Below, one piece after another: positions 28,360-39,714 of a stretch of DNA of 64,000 bases. The position numbers and the translations under genes were made by a program. The notes under the pieces are model-generated. The model was not told the DNA's origin. It worked only from the letters and a program-made list of their open reading frames with translations, and ran no database searches. The stretch is from VGRW01 sp031396695 (GTDB lineage Bacteria > Myxococcota_A > UBA9160 > SZUA-336), in the NCBI GenBank assembly GCA_031396695.1, contig JANNLG010000008.1:1-64000 (forward strand), written 5' to 3'. The stretch's first letter is position 1; each line of letters opens with the position of its first letter.

Positions 28360-29421
28360 ATGGAAGCATCCGTAGACGACGCTCGGGAATTCGTGGCCGA
28401 GAGCCGCGACGATGCCATTGCCAAGGCGGCGGGCTTCTTCCGGGTACCGCCGGAGCAGCTCGACGTCTGGGTGGTTCCCGACACAGTCACCGTGTCGGGA
28501 CTCGGTACGAACGTGCTCGTGATCGCCGCGCTGAAGTCCGCCCGCTCCGCAGCGCGCGAGGAGCGACGCCCGGAGCGTCGCCCTGAGGCGCGGCAAGAAC
28601 GGCCCGAGCGACGTGACGATCGAGGCGCTCGGCCCGAGCGCTCCGCTCGTCCGGAGCGAACGGAGCGTCCGGAACGAACCGAACGGCCCGAGCAACGCAC
28701 GGAACGCCCGGAGCGTACGGAGCAACGACCGGAGCGGACCGAGCGACCGCCTCGGTCCGAACGCCCTGCTCGCGAGGAGCGCCCGGAGCGACGACCTGAG
28801 CCCGCGCGCGCAGCCGCACCGCGCGTCGCGCCGGAACCGGTCGATGACGCGGGCGATGATCTCGAGGAAGGTGAGCTCGGACCGGTCGGCGAATTCGTCG
28901 CCGGAATCCTCGAGCGCATGAAGCTGCGCGGCGTGGCGGTCACCGAGACGGAGACCGAAGAGGGCGACATCATCATCACCCTCGATGGCAAAGCGATCCT
29001 CGCGCTGAACGACCGCGAGCCGCGGTTTGCGGCCGCCCTCTCTCACTTGGCCCATCGCGCCGCCGAGATGCTCGTCGACGAGGAGGCCGCGGCCCGCGTC
29101 GACATTCGTGGCGCGCGCCGCGCGCCCACCGAGGAGCGTTCGGAGCGACCGAGCCGCGATGGCCGGCGCGACGGAAACCGGCCCGAGCGATCCGGCCGAG
29201 GCCGCGATTCCGACGAGCGCGACATCGACGAGGTCGCGCTCGAGCGCATGGCGCGCGAGGCGGCGGAGATCGTGCGCCGCTCCGGTGAGCCGGAGCTGCT
29301 GCGCCCGATGAACTCGCGCGAGCGCTGGGTCGTGCACAACACCCTGAAGGACGAGACCGGCGTCCGCTCCGAGAGCGAGGGCGATGGCCCGCGGAAGCGG
29401 GTTCGCATCACGCCGGATTGA
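28360..29421 (+). CDS. jag: Jag/KhpB-like RNA-binding protein with Arg/Glu repeat linker
   Basis: A 353-residue protein with an N-terminal Jag_N domain (residues 1-50, AIAKAAGFFRVPPEQLDV), then about 90 residues of RPERTE-type repeats (62-150), a KH-like domain (about 172-250), a second charged segment (255-285) and an R3H domain with RERWVVH (about 290-350). The usual KH GxxG loop (GRRG) is replaced by NDRE, so RNA binding by the KH part is doubtful while R3H appears intact. Position between yidC and rsmG is conserved. Its stop overlaps the rsmG TTG start. Confidence 0.85.
   Translation: MEASVDDAREFVAESRDDAIAKAAGFFRVPPEQLDVWVVPDTVTVSGLGTNVLVIAALKSARSAAREERRPERRPEARQERPERRDDRGARPERSARPERTERPERTERPEQRTERPERTEQRPERTERPPRSERPAREERPERRPEPARAAAPRVAPEPVDDAGDDLEEGELGPVGEFVAGILERMKLRGVAVTETETEEGDIIITLDGKAILALNDREPRFAAALSHLAHRAAEMLVDEEAAARVDIRGARRAPTEERSERPSRDGRRDGNRPERSGRGRDSDERDIDEVALERMAREAAEIVRRSGEPELLRPMNSRERWVVHNTLKDETGVRSESEGDGPRKRVRITPD
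28543..28809 (+). repeat. Arg/Glu-rich coding repeat inside jag/khpB
   Basis: A degenerate tandem repeat built on CGxCCxGAGCGxACxGAG units, encoding about 15 copies of RPER or RPERTE (residues 62-150). It is a low-complexity, charge-patterned linker and probably disordered. Confidence 0.8.
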
Positions 29422-29969
29422 GCCGGGACGAGGCTCTCGACGCGAAGCTCGCGGAGTTCCTACGCGAGCTCGGCCGTTGGGGCGACCGCATGAACCTGGT
29501 CGGATCCACGGATCCGACCGCAATGGCCCGTCACGTCGAGGACGCACTCGCCGCCGTCCCTCACCTGCCGCCGAACGCCTCGATCGTCGATCTCGGCAGC
29601 GGCGCGGGATTTCCCGGCGTGCCAATCGCGATCGCGCGCCGCGATCTGCGCGTGACGCTGGTCGAGATCCGCGAGAAGCGGATCGCATTCCTGCGCCACG
29701 TCGTCCGCTCGCTGGAGCTCGACGTCGAGGTCCGGCGCGAATCGATCGAGGTCGCGCCGGCGGAGCCCTTCGAGATCGCAGTGCTGCGCGCAGTGGCCCC
29801 TCCGGAGAAATCGCTCGAGCTCGCTCGACCCTGGGTCGGCGACCAGGGAGAGATCTGGATCTGGGCCGGTGCGGGCGCTGCGCTCCCCGGCTCACGACCG
29901 ATCGCGCTCGCCTCCGGAGGCGCGATCTTGCGCACTCCTGCGGCGGCGATTTCCCGTGGAACGGACTGA
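29418..29969 (+). CDS. rsmG: 16S rRNA (guanine-N7) methyltransferase RsmG
   Basis: RsmG (GidB), which methylates G527 of 16S rRNA using SAM; 183 residues, slightly short of the usual 200. Motif I is IVDLGSGAGFPGVPIAI, with NLVGSTD ahead of it and the VEIREKRIAFLRHV segment after it. TTG 29418 overlaps the jag stop. It is followed by parA at the conserved gidB-parAB junction, and a parS-like site lies at its 3' end. Confidence 0.92.
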   Translation: MSRDEALDAKLAEFLRELGRWGDRMNLVGSTDPTAMARHVEDALAAVPHLPPNASIVDLGSGAGFPGVPIAIARRDLRVTLVEIREKRIAFLRHVVRSLELDVEVRRESIEVAPAEPFEIAVLRAVAPPEKSLELARPWVGDQGEIWIWAGAGAALPGSRPIALASGGAILRTPAAAISRGTD

Positions 29970-30012
29970 TGTCCCAAGCGGTCTTCGCTCTTCCACTCCT
30001 TGCACGTGGAAC
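29949..30012. promoter_or_regulatory. Two parS-like ParB-binding sites
   Basis: ATTTCCCGTGGAAC (29949-29962) and CTTGCACGTGGAAC (29999-30012) each match 11 of 14 positions of the core parS palindrome GTTTCACGTGAAAC and share the half-site CGTGGAAC. They lie just upstream of parA, a usual place for parS. The matches are imperfect. Confidence 0.45.
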
Positions 30013-30053
30013 TCTGGGGTAGTATCCGCCTGCGGCACGCCGCGGGGTGGAGA

Positions 30054-30816
<763 letters not shown>

Positions 30817-30830
<14 letters not shown>

Positions 30831-31716
30831 AGCGCTCGGCCGCGGCTTGTCCGCTTTGATTCCCGGACCCGTGCCCGCGGCGCCGCCCGCACCTGTACCC
30901 ATCGACAGGATCCCAGCCGATCCCGAAGCGGGCGCCGCGCCGCTGTTCGTCTCGATCGCCAAGATCGCGCCCAATCCGAGCCAGCCGCGCAAGACCTTCC
31001 GCGAGAGCGAGCTCTCCGACCTCGCGGCTTCGATCCGGGAGCAGGGAATCCTGCAGCCGCTGGTCGTTCGACGCCGTGGAGACGGCTACGAGCTGATCAT
31101 CGGCGAGCGGCGTTGGCGCGCATCGCAGATCGCCGGGCTCGACGAAGTGCCGGTCGTGATCCTCGACGCCACCGATCGCCAGGTGGTCGAGATGGCTCTG
31201 GTCGAGAACGTTCAGCGCGCCGACCTGAACCCGATGGAGCTCGCCGAAGCGTTCAAGGTGCTCGTCGAAGTCGAGGAAATGACGCAAGACGAAGTCGGCC
31301 GTCGAGTCGGACTCGAACGCTCGAGTGTGTCGAATCACCTACGGCTTCTGGAGCTGCCGGCTCCAATCCAGCAAGATCTCATCGACCAACGCATCTCGAT
31401 GGGCCATGCGAAGGCGATTCTGCAAGTGCCGCCGCCGCAGCGCGCGATGGTTCGCGATCAGATTGTGCGTCAAGGATTGTCGGTTCGTGCCGCGGAGGAG
31501 CTCGGTCGTCGCGCTGCGTCATCGACGCCGCACAAGCCGCGACCCGGGCCTTCGCGAGACGTGCACGTGATCGATCTCGAAGAGCGCCTGCGCAAGGCGC
31601 TCAAGACCAAGGTGCGGATCGTCGGTCGACGCGTCCGCGGGCGGATCGAGATCGAGTTCCACGGTGAGAGCGAGCTCGAGCGACTCAGCGAGCGGCTGCT
31701 CGAGGGAGAATCATGA
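30817..31716 (+). CDS. parB: Chromosome partitioning protein ParB
   Basis: A ParB/Spo0J CTPase clamp of 299 residues. It starts with the ParA-stimulating tail (KALGRGLSALIP), then the CTP-binding domain with NPSQPRKTF and GERRWRA, the VENVQRADLNPMELAEAF segment, a helix-turn-helix (TQDEVGRRVGLERSSVSNHLRLL) and the C-terminal dimer domain. It sits with parA and two parS-like sequences close to the origin. A bactofilin gene overlaps its stop. Confidence 0.94.
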
Positions 31717-32072
31717 AAGACGGACTCCAGACCTTCCTCGACAGCGGCACGTCGTTCGAGGGAAAGATCTCGTTCACCGGCTCGGTTCGAATCGACGGCC
31801 ATTTCCGTGGCAGCGCGAGCGCCGACGGCACGCTGATCGTCGGAGAGACCGGCACGATCGACGCGAAGCTCGACGTGCGAAGCCTGATCGTGATGGGCTC
31901 GGTCTCGGGTGAGGTGACCGCCAAGGAGAGCGTCGAAGTCGGGCCGCACGGCCGACTCGACGGCGTGGTGCGAACTCCTCGACTTCGGATCGACGAAGGG
32001 GCTCGACTCACCGCGCGCATCGAGATGGGCGAGCGCGCGCGCTCGGAACCCGGCGCAGCGCACCGTCGCTGA
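31713..32072 (+). CDS. Bactofilin family protein
   Basis: A 119-residue bactofilin: a right-handed beta-helix polymer protein with the core SFEGKISFTGSVRIDGHF, then repeats of GTLIVGETGTIDA type up to residue 100 and a short charged tail. Bactofilins form cytoskeletal scaffolds. In Myxococcus, bactofilins help position the ParABS system near the poles. The overlap with parB (ATGA) suggests a similar job here, which is inference. Confidence 0.9.
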   Translation: MKDGLQTFLDSGTSFEGKISFTGSVRIDGHFRGSASADGTLIVGETGTIDAKLDVRSLIVMGSVSGEVTAKESVEVGPHGRLDGVVRTPRLRIDEGARLTARIEMGERARSEPGAAHRR

Positions 32073-32121
32073 GCCGCACTCCGCGCTGCGCGGGGGCAGC
32101 GAAATGCGGCACCGGCGCTGA

Positions 32122-32149
32122 TTGACTTGGAATCGCGCTTTGCCATACT
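32122..32149 (+). promoter_or_regulatory. atpF': Promoter of the F1 ATP synthase operon
   Basis: TTGACT (32122-32127), a 16-base spacer and CATACT (32144-32149) lie within the 224-base space before the first b-subunit gene. Both hexamers match consensus at five and four positions, leaving a leader of about 140 bases. Confidence 0.6.
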
Positions 32150-32296
32150 GCCGCCGCCGAAGCGGGGTCGTCACCCGTCACGGTTCCGGCCGAGCGTGTG
32201 ACCCACGTGCGGCGGTGCGATTCATCGCGGTCTCGGAACTGAATCGAGCCTTCCCCGGTCCGCGCTGAGGAACCTGTCACACAAGAGGGAACAACC

Positions 32297-32812
32297 TTGC
32301 GCGCCGAGCCGAGCCCAAGGCTTCTCGCAAGCGCGATTCTGGTGGGGTTTTTGAGCCCTGTCGGAGCGCAAGCCGCCGATCTGAATCTGATCCCCGCAGC
32401 CGAAGTGGTCGCGACCAACGTCGTGCTGTTCCTGCTGTTGATCTACCCGGTGAACCGCCTGCTCGTGCAGCCGCTGCTCGCGGTGCTCGACGAGCGCGCG
32501 GCGCGCACGTCCGGTGCGCTCGCGCAATCGCAGCAGCTCGGCGCCGACGCGCGGTCCGCGCGCAGCGAACTCGAGGCCAGCCAGAACGAAGCCCGCGCGC
32601 GCGCCCAGGCCAAGCGAAGCGCGATCCTCGGCGAGGGCGAAGTCGAGGAACGCAGCCTGCTCGAGGCCGCACGCGACGAGGCGCACCAGAACATCGAGAG
32701 CGTGCGGCGCTCGGTCGAGGGCGAGCTGGCCGAAGCGCGTCGCGCTCTCCAGATCGACTCACGTGCGCTCGCACAGGAAGCAGCGACGCGAATCCTCGGG
32801 AGGGCGCTCTGA
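32297..32812 (+). CDS. atpF': ATP synthase F0 subunit b' (first b-type subunit)
   Basis: A 171-residue stator subunit. A signal-like leader, one membrane helix (about residues 32-53) and a long Ala/Glu/Arg/Gln-rich coiled coil are seen. The order of two b-type genes followed by delta, alpha, gamma, beta and epsilon is known from organisms with b/b' heterodimers. The TTG start follows GAGGGAACAACC. The stop and the next ATG share a base (TGATG). Confidence 0.82.
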   Translation: MRAEPSPRLLASAILVGFLSPVGAQAADLNLIPAAEVVATNVVLFLLLIYPVNRLLVQPLLAVLDERAARTSGALAQSQQLGADARSARSELEASQNEARARAQAKRSAILGEGEVEERSLLEAARDEAHQNIESVRRSVEGELAEARRALQIDSRALAQEAATRILGRAL

Positions 32813-33387
32813 TGAAACTCGCGCTGCTGCTCGCGCCGCTCTTGATCGGCTTCGCCGTCGAGCCGGCGTTCGCGTCGGAAGCCGCGGCGGAACATGGCCA
32901 TGAGGGCCCGGACTGGGCCTACTTCGTCTACCACTCGATCGGTCTCGCGCTGCTGCTCAGCATCCTGGCGTACTTCACGCGTGCGCCGCTCAAGAGCTTC
33001 CTGCAGGAGCGCAGCGAGGGCATCCGTCGCCAGATCGAGGGCGCCGAGGCGGCGCTCGCAACGGCGCGCGCGGAAGCCGCCGAACTTCGCGCGCAGCTCG
33101 CGCGCGTCACGCAGGAAAACGACGCATTCGTGCAGGCCGCGGCCACGCAAGCCGAGGCGGAGCGCGAGCTCGCGCGGGAACGGGCGCAGCAAGCCTCCGA
33201 GCGAATTCGCCAGGAATCGAAACGCTCCGCCGACCAGGAGATCGCGCGCGCCCGACGCGAGCTACAGGACGAAGCCGCGCAGCTCGCCACGAGCATCGCG
33301 GCGGAGATCCTGCGCCAGGGCATGACGCCCGACGACGATCGCCGCTTGGTCGGTGAGTTCGTCGAGCAGATCGGGCGACGCTCGTGA
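32812..33387 (+). CDS. atpF: ATP synthase F0 subunit b (second b-type subunit)
   Basis: A 191-residue b-type stator subunit with leader peptide, a membrane helix (YFVYHSIGLALLLSILAYF, about residues 38-58), the LKSFLQERSEGIRRQIE dimerisation region and a long coiled coil. It overlaps its partner upstream by one base and atpH downstream by four. Which of the two genes corresponds to b and which to b' cannot be decided by eye. Confidence 0.88.
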   Translation: MKLALLLAPLLIGFAVEPAFASEAAAEHGHEGPDWAYFVYHSIGLALLLSILAYFTRAPLKSFLQERSEGIRRQIEGAEAALATARAEAAELRAQLARVTQENDAFVQAAATQAEAERELARERAQQASERIRQESKRSADQEIARARRELQDEAAQLATSIAAEILRQGMTPDDDRRLVGEFVEQIGRRS

Positions 33388-33934
33388 TCGGCGGCGGTGA
33401 AATCGCGCGCCGCTACGCTCGCGCGGTCTTCGGATTGGGCGCCGACGCCGCTTCGCGCGCGAAGCTGTACGCCGCGCTCGACGGTCTCGCGGTCGAGATC
33501 TCCGGAAACGTCGAGCTCGCGAGCGTCCTGCTCACGCCGATCCACCCGCGCAACGAGCGCAAGGCGGTTATGAACGAACTCGGCGAGCGCCTCGGTATCT
33601 CGGCGGAGGTGCGTGCAGTCGCCGACATCCTCTTGGACTCGAACCGCGCGACGCTGCTGCCGGCCATCCGGGACGAACTGCGCGCGCTGGTCGACGCCGA
33701 AGCCGGCCGCGTCGAAGCGCGCGTGACCAGCGCCCGGCCGCTCGCGGCCGACGCGCAGGAGCAGCTTCGCCAGGCGATCTCACGGCGCGTGAACCGCGAA
33801 GTCACGCTCGTGCTCGAGGTCGATCCTACACTGATCGGTGGCATCGTCGCGCGCATCGGCGACCTGCTGCTCGACGGCAGCATTCGCACTCAGCTCGAGA
33901 CTCTCGGCGCAAATCTCAGGAAGGGGCCTGCAGC

Positions 33935-33938
<4 letters not shown>
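33384..33938 (+). CDS. atpH: ATP synthase F1 subunit delta
   Basis: The OSCP/delta subunit linking the b stalk to the alpha3beta3 head, 184 residues. The family start IARRYARAVFGLG and the C-terminal signature DPTLIGGIVARIGDLLLDGSIRTQL are present. GTG 33384 overlaps the atpF stop, and the atpA start overlaps its own stop. Confidence 0.92.
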
Positions 33939-35476
<1,538 letters not shown>

Positions 35477-35482
35477 TCGACC

Positions 35483-36346
35483 GTGGCCACCATCCGCGAG
35501 ATCAAGAATCGCGTCACCGCGATCAAGAAGACGCAGAAGATCACTTCGGCGATGAAGATGATCTCGGCTGCGCGCCTCGCCCGTGCGCAGCAAGCGGCCG
35601 AAGCCTCGCGCGCCTACGGAGCCAAGCTCACGGAGATCTTCTCGGCCGCGGCGGCCGGGCTCGAGCCCGACGTGAATCCGCTGCTGATGCCGCGCGCGAA
35701 CCCGAAGAAGCTCGACATCCTGGTCGTCACCAGCGACCGCGGGCTGTGCGGCGCGTTCAACTCGAACGTGATCAAGCAGGCGCTCGCGGTGATTCGCGAG
35801 CGGATCGATCGATTCGATTCGATCTCGGTGATTTCCGTCGGCCGGCGCGGGCGCGATTCGTTCCGCCGCGCGCGTATCGACATGCCGCGCTCCTGGATCG
35901 GCCTCTCGTCGCCGACGCAAGCGCACGCGAACGAGATCGCGGCCTACCTGATGGAGCGGTTCCTGAGCGGCGCCAGCGACGAGGTCATCGTCGTGTACGG
36001 CCGCTTCGTCTCCGCGCTCACGCAGACGCCGACGCGCGTGACGGTGATCCCGGCGCTCGCCGCGCTCCCGCCCGCGAGCGCCGCGCCTGCCGTCGCCTAC
36101 GAGTTCGAGCCGAGCGCCGAGGCGCTGCTCGCGAGCGTGCTGCCGAGCATGATCGAGTTCATGGTGCTGCGCGCGCTGCTCGAGAATGCGGCGAGCGAGC
36201 ACGGCGCGCGCATGACGTCGATGGACAGCGCGACCGAGAACACCAAAGAGCTGATCCGCAGCTTCACGCTGCAAATGAACAAGGCGCGCCAGTCGCAGAT
36301 CACCACGGAGCTGACCGAGATCGTGGCCGGCGCCGAAGCGCTCTAG
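35483..36346 (+). CDS. atpG: ATP synthase F1 subunit gamma
   Basis: The central rotor shaft, 287 residues. N-terminal helix IREIKNRVTAIKKTQKITSAMKMI begins the protein (quoted here as IREIKNRVTAIKKTQKITSA). TSDRGLCGAFNSN and the C-terminal helix MDSATENTKELI are typical. The GTG start lies six bases after the atpA stop, and atpD begins 11 bases later. Confidence 0.95.
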   Translation: MATIREIKNRVTAIKKTQKITSAMKMISAARLARAQQAAEASRAYGAKLTEIFSAAAAGLEPDVNPLLMPRANPKKLDILVVTSDRGLCGAFNSNVIKQALAVIRERIDRFDSISVISVGRRGRDSFRRARIDMPRSWIGLSSPTQAHANEIAAYLMERFLSGASDEVIVVYGRFVSALTQTPTRVTVIPALAALPPASAAPAVAYEFEPSAEALLASVLPSMIEFMVLRALLENAASEHGARMTSMDSATENTKELIRSFTLQMNKARQSQITTELTEIVAGAEAL

Positions 36347-36357
36347 GAGACACCGAA

Positions 36358-37774
36358 ATGAGTGACGGGAAAATCTTGCAGGTTCTGGGCGCGGTCGTGG
36401 ACGTGGAGTTCCCGCCCGGCAAGCTCCCCGAGCTGTTCTCAGCGCTCACGATCACGAACGCCGCGATCGACGCGCGCGCCGACAACCTGGTGATCGAGGT
36501 CGCGCAGCACCTGGGCGAGAACCACGTGCGCTGCATCGCGATGGACACCACCGATGGACTGGTGCGCGGAATGCCGGTGAAGAACACCGGCGCGCCCATC
36601 ACGGTTCCGGTCGGTCCGGGCACGCTCGGCCGGATCATGAACGTGATCGGCGATCCGGTCGACGAGGGCGGCGAGATCAAGACCGCGAAGCGCCTGCCGA
36701 TCCACCGCGAGCCGCCGCGGCTCGAGGAGCAGTCGACCACGATCAAGCAGTTCGAGACCGGTCTGAAGGTCATCGACCTGCTGTGCCCGTTCCCGCTCGG
36801 TGGAAAGATCGGCCTGTTCGGGGGCGCTGGCGTCGGCAAGACCGTGCTCATGCAGGAGCTGATCCGCAACATCGCGACCGAGCACTCCGGCTACTCCGTG
36901 TTCGCGGGCGTCGGCGAGCGCACGCGCGAGGGCAACGATCTCTGGCTCGAGTTCAAGGAGTCGGGCGTCATCGAGAAGGCGTCGCTCGTGTACGGCCAGA
37001 TGAACGAGCCGCCCGGCGCGCGCGCGCGCGCGCGTCGCACTGACGGCGCTCGCCGTGGCCGAGTACTTCCGCGACGAGGAGGGCCGCGACGTGCTGCTCT
37101 TCATCGACAACATCTTCCGCTTCACGCAGGCAGGCTCGGAGGTGTCGGCGCTGCTCGGCCGCATTCCCAGCGCGGTCGGCTACCAGCCGACGCTGGGAAC
37201 CGACATGGGTGGCTTGCAGGAGCGCATCACGTCGACGCAGAAGGGCGCGATCACGTCGGTGCAGGCGGTGTACGTGCCCGCGGACGATCTGACCGACCCC
37301 GCGCCGGCGACCACCTTCGCGCACCTCGACGCGACCATCACGCTGTCGCGTCAGATCGCTTCGCTCGGCATCTACCCCGCGGTGGATCCGCTCGACTCGA
37401 CCAGCCGCATCCTCGATCCGCTGGTCGTCGGCGAGGAGCACTACAAGGTCGCGCGCGGCGTGCAGCAGGTGCTGCAGAAGTACAAGGAGCTGCAGGACAT
37501 CATCGCGATCCTGGGCATGGACGAGCTCTCCGAGGACGACAAGATCACCGTCTCGCGCGCGCGCAAGATCCAGAAGTTCCTCGGGCAGCCGAATTTCGTG
37601 GCGGAGCAGTTCACCGGCGTGCCCGGCAAGTACGTGAAGATCGGCGACACGATCAAGAGCTTCCGCGCGATCCTCGAGGGCAAGGTCGACGACGTGCCCG
37701 AGCAGGCATTCCTGATGGTCGGCGGTATCGACGACGCGCGCGAAGCCGGCGAGCGCTTGAAGAAGCTCGGCTAG
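36358..37774 (+). pseudogene. atpD: ATP synthase F1 subunit beta, frameshifted in a GC run
   Basis: The catalytic beta subunit, split between two frames. Positions 36358 to about 37020 encode the N-terminal half with P-loop GGAGVGKTVLM and GVGERTREGND, up to NEPPGARAR. From about 37034 on, the frame giving VALTALAVAEYFRDEEGRD and the remainder to GERLKKLG is shifted. Between GG-C of the PPG codons and the GTC of Val lie 16 bases of alternating GC, where 12 would give the family spacing. The gene is essential in a complete operon, so a sequencing error or reversible slippage is more likely than true loss. The first frame has no stop and runs on into the sulfatase gene, which would mislead automatic gene calling. 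Confidence 0.9.
37016..37034. repeat. atpD: GC dinucleotide run at the atpD frameshift
   Basis: Nineteen bases of perfect alternating GC (9.5 units) inside atpD, exactly where the reading frame changes. Removing two GC units or adding one would restore the frame. Confidence 0.95.
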
Positions 37775-37777
37775 GCG

Positions 37778-38182
37778 ATGGGCCTGCGTCTCTCGATCGT
37801 CACGCCGTCGCGCCCGCTGCTCGACGCCGACGTCGAACAGGTCGTGGCTCCCGGCAGCGAGGGCGAGTTCGGCGTTCTGCCCGGACACGCGGCTTTCCTG
37901 GTGGCGCTGAAGCCGGGTGTGGTGCGCTGGACCGAAGCCGGCCGCACGCGCCGCGCGGCGATCTCGGGCGGCTTCGCCGAGGTGACACAGGAACGCGTCA
38001 CCGTGCTCGCGCCCGTGGCCGAGCTGCCCGAGCAGATCGACGCGGGCGAGGCGGAGCGTCGCCGAAGCGACGCGACCGCGGCGCTCTCGAGCGCGGGCGC
38101 TGCTGCCCCTCCCGAAGAAGTCGAGAGGCTCCGCACCGCGGTAGAATGCGCGCAGGCGCGCGTGGACGCGCTGCGGGGCTAG
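37778..38182 (+). CDS. atpC: ATP synthase F1 subunit epsilon
   Basis: The epsilon subunit, 134 residues: N-terminal beta sandwich (LRLSIVTPSRPLLDADVEQV, PGSEGEFGVLPGHAAFL, AISGGFAEVTQERVTVLA) and a two-helix C-terminal domain. It begins three bases after the atpD stop and ends the ATP synthase genes; the sulfatase gene follows two bases later. Confidence 0.93.
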   Translation: MGLRLSIVTPSRPLLDADVEQVVAPGSEGEFGVLPGHAAFLVALKPGVVRWTEAGRTRRAAISGGFAEVTQERVTVLAPVAELPEQIDAGEAERRRSDATAALSSAGAAAPPEEVERLRTAVECAQARVDALRG

Positions 38183-38184
38183 CC

Positions 38185-39714
38185 TTGGCTTTCGATCCGA
38201 TCACGACCGAGACGACCTCGCGCGGCGCGAGTCGCGAGCCCGCGTTCGCGCATCCCGAGCAAGCCGCGCAGGCCGCGCGCAAGCTCGCGGAGCTCGAGCG
38301 CCGCACCGGCCGCAAGCCGAACATCCTGATCGTGCTGATGGACGACGTCGGCTGGGGCGACTTCGGTTGCTACGGCGGCGGCGAGATGACCGGCGCGCCC
38401 ACTCCGCACATCGATCGGCTCGCACGCGACGGGCTGTTGCTCACGTCGTGCTACTCCGAGCCTTCGTGCACACCTTCGCGGGCGTCGCTCATGACGGGTC
38501 GGCTGCCCATGCGCCACGGCCTGCTCGTGCCACCCATGTACGGAATGCCGGGCGGGCTGCAGGGAGAGGTCACCCTGCCGCAGCTCCTCTCCGACGCGGG
38601 CTACGCCACCCAGGCCGTCGGCAAGTGGCACATGGGCGAGAATCGAGAGTCGCAGCCGCAGAACGTCGGCTTCGACGACTTCTTCGGCTTCCTCAGCGTC
38701 TCCGACATGTACACCGAATGGCGTGACCCGTATTTCTTCCCGGAGGTGGTGTACAGCGAGGAGCGGCGCCGCTGGGTCGAGAACCTGCCGTTCAACAAAT
38801 GCTGGGTGCACGCGCAGAAGAGCGGCCAGCCGGAGGTGGTCGAGGAAGTCACGATCCCGGTGCTCTCGCGGCTCGACGACGAATGGGCGGCCTACTCCGA
38901 GCGTTTCATCGAACGCATGGCGACCGGCACGGACCGCAAGCCTTGGTTCCTGTACCACTGCACGCGCGGCGCGCACTTCGACAACTACCCGCACGAGAAG
39001 TTCCTCGGGAAGTCGCCGTCGAAGCACCCGTACAAGGACACGATCATCGAGCTCGACGACATCGTCGGCCGGCTCGTGCGCAAGCTCGAAGCGACCGGTC
39101 AGCTCGAGAACACGCTCGTGTTCATCTCGTCGGACAACGGCCCCGAGATGGAGACCTGGCCCGATTCGGCCTTCACGCCGTTCCGCTGCGCGAAGGGCTC
39201 GACCTGGGAGGGCGGCGTACGTGTGCCCGCCATTCTCTCGTGGCCCGGTATGATCGAGCCGCGCAAGAGCGACGGGCTGTTCGATCAGCTCGACCTGTTC
39301 GCGACCTGTCTCACTCTCGCGGGCATCGGCGAGCGCGTGCCAACCGATCGCTTCGTCGACGCGATCGACCAGACTTCGTTCCTGCTCGCAAGAGACGGCG
39401 ACACCTGCCGCAAGTTCCACTTCTACTGGCTGACGCTGTACCTCTCGGCGGTGCGCGTCGGCGAGTACAAGTACATGACGATGGCGATCTCGGACGACTC
39501 GACCGACGTCGTGAATCCGGGCGGGTTTACCGGGGTCTTGCAGCAGTACCCGTATGGGCGTCTCTACAACTTGTATCTCGATCCAAAAGAGACGCACAGC
39601 TACATGATCCGGAAGCTCGTCTACATCGAGGTGATCCAGCGCTCGCTCGCGCGACACCGCGCGACGTTCCAGAAGTGGCCGGCGAAGCCGCCGCAGGTGC
39701 GCGCGAATACCTAG
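38185..39714 (+). CDS. Type I sulfatase (arylsulfatase family)
   Basis: A 509-residue alkaline-phosphatase-fold sulfatase. It has the metal-binding NILIVLMDDVGWGDFGCYGG and the formylglycine signature CTPSRASLMTGR, whose Cys must be oxidised by a formylglycine-generating enzyme. GKWHMGENRES and ISSDNGPEMETWP contribute to the active site. No signal peptide is apparent. The TTG start lies two bases after the atpC stop, so it may be read from the ATP synthase transcript, which is unusual. The substrate is unknown. The 3' end overlaps the convergent hydrolase gene. Confidence 0.88.
   Translation: MAFDPITTETTSRGASREPAFAHPEQAAQAARKLAELERRTGRKPNILIVLMDDVGWGDFGCYGGGEMTGAPTPHIDRLARDGLLLTSCYSEPSCTPSRASLMTGRLPMRHGLLVPPMYGMPGGLQGEVTLPQLLSDAGYATQAVGKWHMGENRESQPQNVGFDDFFGFLSVSDMYTEWRDPYFFPEVVYSEERRRWVENLPFNKCWVHAQKSGQPEVVEEVTIPVLSRLDDEWAAYSERFIERMATGTDRKPWFLYHCTRGAHFDNYPHEKFLGKSPSKHPYKDTIIELDDIVGRLVRKLEATGQLENTLVFISSDNGPEMETWPDSAFTPFRCAKGSTWEGGVRVPAILSWPGMIEPRKSDGLFDQLDLFATCLTLAGIGERVPTDRFVDAIDQTSFLLARDGDTCRKFHFYWLTLYLSAVRVGEYKYMTMAISDDSTDVVNPGGFTGVLQQYPYGRLYNLYLDPKETHSYMIRKLVYIEVIQRSLARHRATFQKWPAKPPQVRANT

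Noticed and set aside
28543..28809. Short regular repeats that might suggest a CRISPR array
   Set aside because: The units are contiguous, in frame and encode RPERTE; there are no unique spacers and no cas genes.
35746..39714. A single 1,322-codon open frame covering atpG antisense frame, AtpD N-terminus and the sulfatase
   Set aside because: It is continuous only because GC-rich DNA has few stops and because atpD is frameshifted. The middle part has no protein-like similarity; atpC and the C-terminal half of atpD occupy the other frame.
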